Source of the DNA: an uncultured Erwinia sp.
GTDB lineage: Bacteria > Pseudomonadota > Gammaproteobacteria > Enterobacterales > Enterobacteriaceae
Direction of reading: 5' to 3'
NCBI GenBank assembly: GCA_946221915.1
Contig: CAMIKG010000095.1
Coordinates: 1 to 12,516 of the forward strand
Length of the DNA stretch: 12,516 bases
The notes under the pieces were generated by a model that searched no databases, was not told where the DNA came from, and saw only the letters and a list, made by a program, of their open reading frames with translations. Below, piece by piece: positions 7,180 through 12,516 of the stretch. Position 1 is the stretch's first letter. Each line of letters begins with the position of its first letter. The translations under genes and the position numbers were made by a program.

Positions 7180-7300
7180 CCTTCCCCCGCGATGCGGGGG
7201 AAGGCTGGGATGGGGGAGCTGGCGACTCGGTTCCTCTGCCTGCAGGCTCCTGTGCCACTTGCTCCCCCTCCCTAACCCTCCCCCATTTTATGGGGGAGGG
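7180..7300. repeat. REPIN-like inverted hairpin doublet, yqfA-gcvP gap
   Basis: There are two modules in opposite orientation. Module 1 has an 11-bp perfect stem CCTTCCCCCGC/GCGGGGGAAGG (7180-7190 with 7194-7204, loop GAT), followed by the tail CTGGGATGGGGGAGC (7205-7219). Module 2, read on the minus strand, has an 11-bp perfect stem (7276-7286 with 7290-7300, three-base loop) followed by a matching tail ending GGGGGAGC (to 7261). Stems are outermost, tails face inward, with 41 bases between. This is the architecture of REP doublets (REPIN/BIME). No REP-associated transposase is visible. The same family recurs at 10266-10359. Confidence 0.75.
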
Positions 7301-7347
7301 GACAGTGCAGCGATCGTCCTCATAAAGTGAGGGAGGGAACAGTGCAG
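7292..7347. repeat. 19-bp direct duplication downstream of gcvP
   Basis: Bases 7292-7310 and 7329-7347 are near-identical G-rich words ending ACAGTGCAG, 37 bp apart; the first overlaps the outer arm of the hairpin doublet. The second copy ends three bases before the gcvP stop codon. It looks like a partial duplication of the doublet border. No clear gcvP terminator with a T-run is present in this interval. Confidence 0.6.
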
Positions 7348-7350
7348 TAA

Positions 7351-10224
7351 TTACTGATATTCAGACATCGGCACACAGGAGCAGAACAGGTTACGGTCGC
7401 CAAACACATCGTCGAGGCGTTTCACCGTCGGCCAGTATTTATTTTCACTCCCTGCCGGGAACACCGCCAGTTCACGGCTGTACGGATGTGCCCACTCACC
7501 CACGATCTCTTTCTGCGTATGCGGTGCATTCACCAGCGGGTTATCTTCCGCCGGCCACTCGCCGTCCGCCACACGATCGATCTCCATACGAATCGCCAGC
7601 ATGGCATCGATAAAGCGATCCAGTTCCAGTTTGCTCTCTGACTCGGTTGGCTCCACCATCAGCGTACCCGCCACCGGGAACGACATGGTCGGTGCGTGGA
7701 AACCGTAGTCAATCAGTCGCTTGGCGATATCCAGTTCGCTGATACCGGTTTGCTCTTTCAGCGGACGAATATCGAGAATACATTCGTGCGCCACGCGACC
7801 ATCGCGGCCGCTGTACAGCACCGGATACGCCGACTGCAGACGACGGGCGATATAGTTGGCATTGAGGATCGCCACCGAACTGGCCTGCTTCAGCCCTTCC
7901 GCGCCCATCATGCGGATATACATCCAGCTAATCGGCAGAATCGAGGCGCTGCCAAATGGCGCGGCAGACACCGCGCCCTGCTGCGTCAGCATGCCATCAA
8001 TCTGCACCACGCTGTGGCCCGGCACAAACGGCGCCAGATGCGCTTTCACGCCAATCGGTCCCATACCCGGACCGCCGCCGCCGTGCGGAATGCAGAAAGT
8101 TTTATGCAGGTTGAGGTGCGACACATCCGCGCCGATATAACCCGGCGTGGTGATGCCCACCTGCGCGTTCATGTTCGCACCGTCGAGGTACACCTGGCCG
8201 CCAAACTGATGGACGATCTGGCACACTTCGCGGATCGTCTCTTCATACACGCCATGCGTCGACGGATAGGTAACCATGATGCAGGAGAGCTGCTCGCCCG
8301 CCTGTTCCGCTTTCTCACGCAGATCGTGCAGGTCGATATTGCCCTGCTTATCACAGGCCACCACCACTACGCTCATGCCCGCCATCTGCGCCGAGGCAGG
8401 GTTAGTGCCGTGGGCAGAACTCGGGATCAGGCAGATATGGCGTCCTGCTTCATTACGGCTTTCATGGTAACGACGGATTGCCAGCAGTCCGGCATATTCA
8501 CCCTGCGCGCCAGAGTTTGGCTGCATGCAAAGCGCGTCATACCCCGTCAGTTGCACCAGCCACTGCGACAGCTGGCCGATCATCTGCAGGTAACCGCCGG
8601 CCTGTTCCGCCGGGCAGAACGGATGCAGCCCGGCGAATTCCGGCCAGGTAATTGGGATCATCTCGGCGGCAGCGTTGAGTTTCATGGTGCAGGAACCCAG
8701 CGGGATCATCGCCTGATTCAGCGCCAGATCTTTGCGTTCGAGACTGTGCATATAGCGCATCATCTCGGTTTCGCTGTGGTAACGGTTAAACACCGGATGA
8801 GTGAGGATCGCATCCTGACGCAGCAGCGCGGCAGGCAGCGAAGCGTCGTTCGCGACGATCTGTGCGTCCAGCGCGTCGATATCCAGTCCGTGATCGTCAC
8901 CCAGCAGGATCGCCAGCAGCGCCGCCACATCGTCGCGGCTGGTGGTTTCGTCCAGCGTGATTCCCACCGCGTGGTAGATATCAGTACGCAGGTTAACGCC
9001 ATAACTCAGCGCACGCGCCAGCACCGCTGCTTTGTCGCTGACTTCGACAGTAAGGGTGTCGAACCAGCGCTGGTGACGCAGCGTCAGGCCGCCCTGTTGC
9101 AGGCCCGCCGCCAGAATATCGGTCAGGCGATGGATACGCCCGGCAATGCGCTGCAGTCCCGCCGGGCCATGGTAGACCGCATACAGACCGGCGATATTCG
9201 CCAGCAGTACCTGCGAGGTACAGATATTGGAGTTCGCCTTTTCGCGGCGAATATGTTGTTCACGGGTCTGCATCGCCATACGCAGCGCGGTATTGCCCGC
9301 CGCATCGCGTGAGACGCCGATAATACGGCCCGGCATCGAGCGTTTATGTTCGTCGCGTGCGGCAAAGAACGCGGCATGCGGGCCGCCATAACCCATCGGC
9401 ACGCCAAAGCGCTGCGCAGAGCCGAAGACAATGTCCGCGCCCTGCTTGCCTGGCGCGTCCAGCAGCACCAGCGACATAAAGTCTGCGGCGACGCTGACCA
9501 CCACTTTGCGCTGGTTGAGTTCAGCCATCAGTGCGCGGTAGTCATGCACTTCACCCGTTGTGCCCACCTGTTGCAGCAACACGCCGAACAGTTCCTGATG
9601 ATCCAGCGCTTTTTCGGCGCTATCCACCAGCACTTCAAAACCAAAGGTTTCCGCGCGGGTACGCACTACGTCGAGCGTCTGCGGATGGATATCATCGGCG
9701 ACAAAGAATTTATTAGCGTTTTTCAGTTTGCTGACGCGTTTGGCCATCGCCATCGCTTCCGCTGCCGCCGTGGCTTCATCCAGCAGCGAGGCCGAGGCGA
9801 TATCGAGACCCGTCAGATCCAGCGTCAGGGTCTGGAAGTTGAGCAGCGCTTCGAGGCGCCCCTGTGACACTTCCGGCTGATACGGGGTATAAGCGGTGTA
9901 CCAGCCTGGGTTTTCCAGCATATTGCGCAGGATTACTGGCGGAGTTAACACCGGGGTGTAACCCATGCCGATGTAAGATTTATACAGCTGGTTCTGGCTG
10001 GCAATGGCTTTCAGTTCTGCCAGCGCCTGATGTTCAGTCAGCGCATCGCCAATCGCAGGCGGGCTGGGTAACTGAATGTCGGCGGGCACAATCGAGGTGA
10101 TCAGTTCGCGCAGTGAGCTGGCGCCAATGGCGTCCAGCATGGTCTGCTGCTGCTCCTGCGATGGGCCGATATGGCGCTCGATAAACGCACCGGTGTGTTC
10201 AAGCTGGCTGAGAGTCTGAGTCAT
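7351..10224 (-). CDS. gcvP: Glycine dehydrogenase (decarboxylating), P protein
   Basis: GcvP is the PLP enzyme that decarboxylates glycine and passes the aminomethyl group to the lipoyl arm of GcvH. The 957 residues match the E. coli length; two PLP-fold halves are fused, as in the proteobacterial type. The cofactor lysine is in SHLNLHKTF (about K708), followed by the glycine-rich loop GGGGPGMGPIG. The start ATG at 10222-10224 gives MTQTLSQLE, with AGGA about nine bases upstream; the frame extends six codons further without support. It is the last gene of gcvT-gcvH-gcvP, separated from gcvH by 146 bp holding a hairpin doublet, unlike the 28-bp gcvT-gcvH spacing. Confidence 0.98.
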   Translation of the reverse strand: MTQTLSQLEHTGAFIERHIGPSQEQQQTMLDAIGASSLRELITSIVPADIQLPSPPAIGDALTEHQALAELKAIASQNQLYKSYIGMGYTPVLTPPVILRNMLENPGWYTAYTPYQPEVSQGRLEALLNFQTLTLDLTGLDIASASLLDEATAAAEAMAMAKRVSKLKNANKFFVADDIHPQTLDVVRTRAETFGFEVLVDSAEKALDHQELFGVLLQQVGTTGEVHDYRALMAELNQRKVVVSVAADFMSLVLLDAPGKQGADIVFGSAQRFGVPMGYGGPHAAFFAARDEHKRSMPGRIIGVSRDAAGNTALRMAMQTREQHIRREKANSNICTSQVLLANIAGLYAVYHGPAGLQRIAGRIHRLTDILAAGLQQGGLTLRHQRWFDTLTVEVSDKAAVLARALSYGVNLRTDIYHAVGITLDETTSRDDVAALLAILLGDDHGLDIDALDAQIVANDASLPAALLRQDAILTHPVFNRYHSETEMMRYMHSLERKDLALNQAMIPLGSCTMKLNAAAEMIPITWPEFAGLHPFCPAEQAGGYLQMIGQLSQWLVQLTGYDALCMQPNSGAQGEYAGLLAIRRYHESRNEAGRHICLIPSSAHGTNPASAQMAGMSVVVVACDKQGNIDLHDLREKAEQAGEQLSCIMVTYPSTHGVYEETIREVCQIVHQFGGQVYLDGANMNAQVGITTPGYIGADVSHLNLHKTFCIPHGGGGPGMGPIGVKAHLAPFVPGHSVVQIDGMLTQQGAVSAAPFGSASILPISWMYIRMMGAEGLKQASSVAILNANYIARRLQSAYPVLYSGRDGRVAHECILDIRPLKEQTGISELDIAKRLIDYGFHAPTMSFPVAGTLMVEPTESESKLELDRFIDAMLAIRMEIDRVADGEWPAEDNPLVNAPHTQKEIVGEWAHPYSRELAVFPAGSENKYWPTVKRLDDVFGDRNLFCSCVPMSEYQ

Positions 10225-10265
10225 TAGCGGTAAATCCTGCATCGGGCATAGTGGGTGTATTTATT

Positions 10266-10359
10266 ACCCTCTCCCGTGTCACGGGAGAGGGTCAGGGAAG
10301 GGGGGAAACGACATCATGCTCTGCCCCATCCCGGCCTTCCCCCGTATAGGAGGGAAGGC
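10266..10359. repeat. REPIN-like hairpin doublet between gcvH and gcvP
   Basis: One module has a perfect 12-bp stem ACCCTCTCCCGT/ACGGGAGAGGGT (10266-10277 with 10281-10292, loop GTC) and tail CAGGGAAGGGGGGAAA. The other, on the opposite strand, has an 8-bp stem GCCTTCCC/GGGAAGGC (10334-10341 with 10352-10359) and tail CGGGATGGGGCAGAGC (10333 back to 10318). Tails face inward across about 9 bases. It is the same design as 7180-7300. Being inside the gcv transcript, it would fold in RNA between the gcvH stop and the gcvP start. Confidence 0.75.
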
Positions 10360-10370
10360 GTATCAGCGGA

Positions 10371-10757
10371 CTACTCTTCGATTGAGGCTTTATAGCCATT
10401 AGCATCCAGCATCGAATCCAGTTCAGATTCGTCGCTGGCTTTGATTTTAAACAGCCAGCCGTCGCCGTATGGCTCACTGTTCACCAGCTCTGGTGAACTC
10501 TCCAGCTCGCTGTTAACGGCAATAATTTCGCCGCTCAGTGGCGCGTAAATATCGGATGCCGCTTTCACGGATTCAGCCACTGCGCAGTCATCACCGGCAG
10601 CAAAGGTCGCGCCCACTTCCGGCAGGTCAACAAACACCATGTCGCCCAGCAGTTCCTGTGCATGTTCGGTGATACCGACGGTATAGCTGCCGTCCGCTTC
10701 TTTGCGCACCCACTCATGGCTGTCACGGTATTTCAGTTCATTTGGCACATTGCTCAT
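10371..10757 (-). CDS. gcvH: Glycine cleavage system H protein
   Basis: GcvH is the small lipoyl carrier that shuttles the aminomethyl group from GcvP to GcvT and is reoxidised by the L protein. The 128-residue product has the lipoyl-domain motif AVAESVKAASDIY, with the lipoylated lysine at residue 65 counting Met (64 in mature numbering). I chose ATG 10755-10757 (MSNVPNELKY), the conserved family start, with GGAG ten bases upstream; the open frame runs 20 codons further into gcvT with no family similarity. It follows gcvT after 28 bp. Confidence 0.97.
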   Translation of the reverse strand: MSNVPNELKYRDSHEWVRKEADGSYTVGITEHAQELLGDMVFVDLPEVGATFAAGDDCAVAESVKAASDIYAPLSGEIIAVNSELESSPELVNSEPYGDGWLFKIKASDESELDSMLDANGYKASIEE

Positions 10758-10785
10758 TCGCCACAGTCTCCAGAAAATAAAGGGA

Positions 10786-11883
10786 TTACAGCGCGACCGG
10801 TTTACCGGCACGCACAAAAATAGGTTTTGTTACCCGCACCGGCATTTCGCGGTTACGGATTTGCACAATCGCCTGCTCGCCGATGCCTTCCGGCACACGC
10901 GCCAGCGCGATGCTGTAGCCCAGCGTCGGCGAGAACGATCCACTGGTGATCACGCCTTCGTGGATGTTGCCGGCTTCATCGCTGAAACGCACCGGCAGTT
11001 CGTTGCGCAGCACGCCTTTTTCGGTCATTACCAGCCCTACCAGCTTTTCGCCGCCTTTTTGCCGCTGGATCTCCAGCGCATCACGGCCGATAAACTGGCG
11101 GTCCGCCGGTTCCCAGCTCACTGTCCAGCCCATATTGGCGGCCAGCGGGGAAATAGTTTCGTCCATCTCCTGACCGTAGAGATTCATACCCGCTTCCAGC
11201 CGCAGCGTGTCGCGCGCGCCGAGGCCCGCCGGTTTCACGCCTGCCGCCAGCAGCTGTTGCCAGAAATCCGCCGCCTGAGAGGCTGGCAGGGCAATTTCGT
11301 AGCCCGCTTCGCCGGTATAACCCGTGGTGGCGATAAACAGTTCGCCCGCCTGCACGCCGAAGAAAGGTTTCATACCGGCAACGGCCTGGCGCTGCGCCTC
11401 ATCCAGCAGGCTCTGCGCTTTTTGTTGTGCATTCGGTCCCTGCACCGCGATCAATGCCAGATCGTCACGCTCCTGCAGCTCTACGCCGTAAGGCGCAGCG
11501 TGCTCGCCGATCCACGCCAGATCTTTTTCCCGCGTGGCTGAGTTAACCACCAGACGGAAGTACTCTTCGCTCATAAAGTAAACAATCAGATCGTCGATTA
11601 CGCCACCGGACGCATTCAGCATGCCGGTGTAGAGCGCTTTGCCGGGTTGGGTGAGTTTGGCGACGTCGTTCGCCAGCAGGTAGCGCAGGAATTCGCGGGT
11701 GCGTGCGCCACGGAGATCGACGATGGTCATATGGGAAACATCAAACATACCGGCATCCGTGCGTACCGCGTGATGTTCATCCAGCTGTGAACCGTAGTGC
11801 AGCGGCATCATCCAGCCATGAAAATCCACCATGCGGGCGCCGCAGTGTTGGTGTTGTTCGAACAAAGGAGTCTGCTGAGTCAT
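10786..11883 (-). CDS. gcvT: Aminomethyltransferase, glycine cleavage T protein
   Basis: GcvT releases ammonia from aminomethyl-GcvH and transfers the carbon to tetrahydrofolate, making 5,10-methylene-THF. The 365 residues compare with 364 in E. coli. It has the folate-binding GcvT fold with conserved FDVSHM (47-52), ASGGVIDDLIVY (91-102; D97/D98 near the catalytic site) and the C-terminal LGYSIALARVP. The start ATG 11881-11883 (MTQQTPLFEQH) has AGGAC about eight bases upstream; the frame continues 31 codons further with no family match. It is the first gene of gcvT-gcvH-gcvP, downstream of a long AT-rich control region. Confidence 0.98.
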   Translation of the reverse strand: MTQQTPLFEQHQHCGARMVDFHGWMMPLHYGSQLDEHHAVRTDAGMFDVSHMTIVDLRGARTREFLRYLLANDVAKLTQPGKALYTGMLNASGGVIDDLIVYFMSEEYFRLVVNSATREKDLAWIGEHAAPYGVELQERDDLALIAVQGPNAQQKAQSLLDEAQRQAVAGMKPFFGVQAGELFIATTGYTGEAGYEIALPASQAADFWQQLLAAGVKPAGLGARDTLRLEAGMNLYGQEMDETISPLAANMGWTVSWEPADRQFIGRDALEIQRQKGGEKLVGLVMTEKGVLRNELPVRFSDEAGNIHEGVITSGSFSPTLGYSIALARVPEGIGEQAIVQIRNREMPVRVTKPIFVRAGKPVAL

Positions 11884-11944
11884 ATCTGTCCTGTGCCTGA
11901 GCGAGTAGTTCGTCGGTTCGCGCGCATCTGCGGCAAACGGAGCG

Positions 11945-11960
11945 ACGCAAACGTTACCTT
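11945..11960. promoter_or_regulatory. PurR-like operator upstream of gcvT
   Basis: ACGCAAACGTTACCTT matches the PurR consensus ANGCAANCGNTTNCNT at every fixed position but one (A for T at position 12). It lies 62-77 bases upstream of the gcvT ATG. The E. coli gcvTHP operon is repressed by PurR through a site close to its transcription start, so position and sequence agree. This would tie glycine cleavage, a one-carbon source for purines, to purine supply. The exact promoter could not be fixed; TATGGT (minus strand, 11997-11992) is one weak -10 candidate lacking a good -35. Confidence 0.65.
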
Positions 11961-12247
11961 TACCTGAAGTTACCACTGAATGTGCGTATTAACCATAAGC
12001 TATACGAGGGCGAAGCGAGTTTGCACAATGACGAGGCAGGAAGACTATGCAGAGTTTTTCACTAAAAAACCGCGCACCGACGCACACAATGAATATAAAA
12101 ATGATAACCGGTCAGATTAATAGTCAGTGAACGGGTGTGACGGGATAAAAAATGACTTCGTAAAAAAGCGTTAAGCATGAAAAAAAGTAATGCTAATTAG
12201 CGGGTAAAATTAGAATATTTCAAATACGCACCAAAATAGGGCAATGG
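11961..12247. promoter_or_regulatory. AT-rich gcv control region with GcvA/Lrp-like motifs
   Basis: This stretch is markedly AT-richer than the genes around it. CTAAT, the core word of GcvA sites, occurs at 12193-12197 and on the other strand at 12196-12200 and 12209-12213, about 310-330 bases upstream of gcvT, compatible with the far-upstream GcvA sites known in E. coli. TAGAATATTT (12211-12220) fits the first ten positions of the Lrp consensus. An imperfect dyad TTAAGCAT...ATGCTAA spans 12171-12196. No open frame with coding features and no glycine riboswitch is seen. Site assignments are inference from short motifs. Confidence 0.45.
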
Positions 12248-12284
12248 CTAAAAGCGTGTGTTTTGCGCATGTAGTTGCGGGTTA

Positions 12285-12516
12285 AAACGGTTCTTACTGG
12301 CATCATCTGTCAGGATTAAACGGTTCTTACTGGCATCATCTGACAGGGTTAAACGGTTCTTACTGGCATCGGCTGGCAGGGCTAAACGATTCTTGCTGGC
12401 ATCGGCTGGCAGGGCTAAACGGTTCTTACTGGCATCGGCTGGCAGGGCTAAACGGTTCTTACTGGCATCGGCTGGCAGGGCTAAACGGTTCTTACTGGCA
12501 TCGGCTGGCAGGGCTA
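12285..12516. repeat. 33-bp tandem array running off the right edge
   Basis: Seven full units start at 12285, 12318, 12351, 12384, 12417, 12450 and 12483; an eighth begins at 12516, the last base. Units 3 and 5-7 share the second half CATCGGCTGGCAGGGCT; units 1 and 2 carry the variants CATCATCTGTCAGGATT and CATCATCTGACAGGGTT. Units 5, 6 and 7 are identical; unit 4 differs from them at two bases. Diversity thus falls from left to right, as in an array growing at one end. There are no spacers, so it is not CRISPR. On the minus strand one frame is open throughout as repeats of LALPADASKNR and stops at 12248-12250. Confidence 0.95.

Noticed and set aside
7055..7330. 91-codon plus-strand frame in the yqfA-gcvP gap
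   Set aside because: It runs through the hairpin doublet, lacks a ribosome site, and its composition follows the G/C-rich repeats rather than any protein family.
7696..9312. 538-codon open frame on the plus strand
   Set aside because: It is wholly antisense to gcvP, an intact conserved gene; its arginine- and histidine-rich composition is typical of a shadow frame in GC-rich DNA.
10702..11541. 279-codon open frame on the plus strand
   Set aside because: It is antisense to gcvT and the start of gcvH, and has no ribosome site or recognisable motif.
11884..11960. Glycine riboswitch in the gcvT leader
   Set aside because: I see no conserved aptamer-like paired elements, and the leader between the PurR-like box and gcvT is short; E. 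coli-type gcv operons use protein regulators instead.
12285..12516. CRISPR array
   Set aside because: Units are directly adjacent with no unique spacers, and no cas gene is present.

Overview
The window looks like a chromosomal core segment of a gamma-proteobacterium of the order Enterobacterales, most likely the Pantoea/Erwinia group (Erwiniaceae). Every protein is a close full-length match to an Escherichia coli counterpart as I remember it, the gene order is the familiar recJ-dsbC-xerD / fldB / ygfX-sdhE / ygfZ / yqfA / gcvPHT block, and the coding DNA is moderately GC-rich. The family assignment rests on overall impression and was not computed.

Layout. At the left edge (1-205) is a non-coding stretch with a perfect GC hairpin and three 42-bp tandem repeats that end one base before the recJ stop codon. 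Then comes a leftward operon xerD-dsbC-recJ (3568 to 206): a chromosome-dimer recombinase, a periplasmic disulfide isomerase and a single-strand exonuclease. fldB (flavodoxin) reads rightward from a shared promoter gap with xerD, and its stop codon lies inside a 9-bp tandem repeat. The leftward pair sdhE-ygfX, overlapping by 20 bp, converges on fldB. ygfZ reads rightward, divergent from sdhE, across a gap holding two nearly identical 18-bp palindromes. yqfA (hemolysin III/PAQR family) converges on ygfZ. A 437-bp gene-free gap with a REPIN-like hairpin doublet follows. The leftward glycine-cleavage operon gcvT-gcvH-gcvP (11883 to 7351) comes next, with a second doublet of the same family between gcvH and gcvP. 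Upstream of gcvT is an AT-rich control region with a strong PurR-like box and CTAAT motifs of the GcvA type. The window ends inside a 33-bp tandem array of at least seven units.

How the genes work together. GcvT, GcvH and GcvP are three of the four glycine-cleavage proteins (the L protein is encoded elsewhere) and feed one-carbon units to tetrahydrofolate. SdhE (flavinylation of succinate dehydrogenase) and YgfZ (folate-dependent Fe-S protein maintenance, of the same fold family as GcvT) both support respiratory enzymes. XerD and RecJ act on DNA; DsbC is a functionally unrelated passenger in the same operon.

I see no unknown protein system. The genes are ordinary housekeeping genes. What merits a second look is the density of repeats between them: three tandem arrays with different units but periods all divisible by three (9, 33, 42), two inverted hairpin doublets on either side of gcvP, and the paired palindromes between sdhE and ygfZ.
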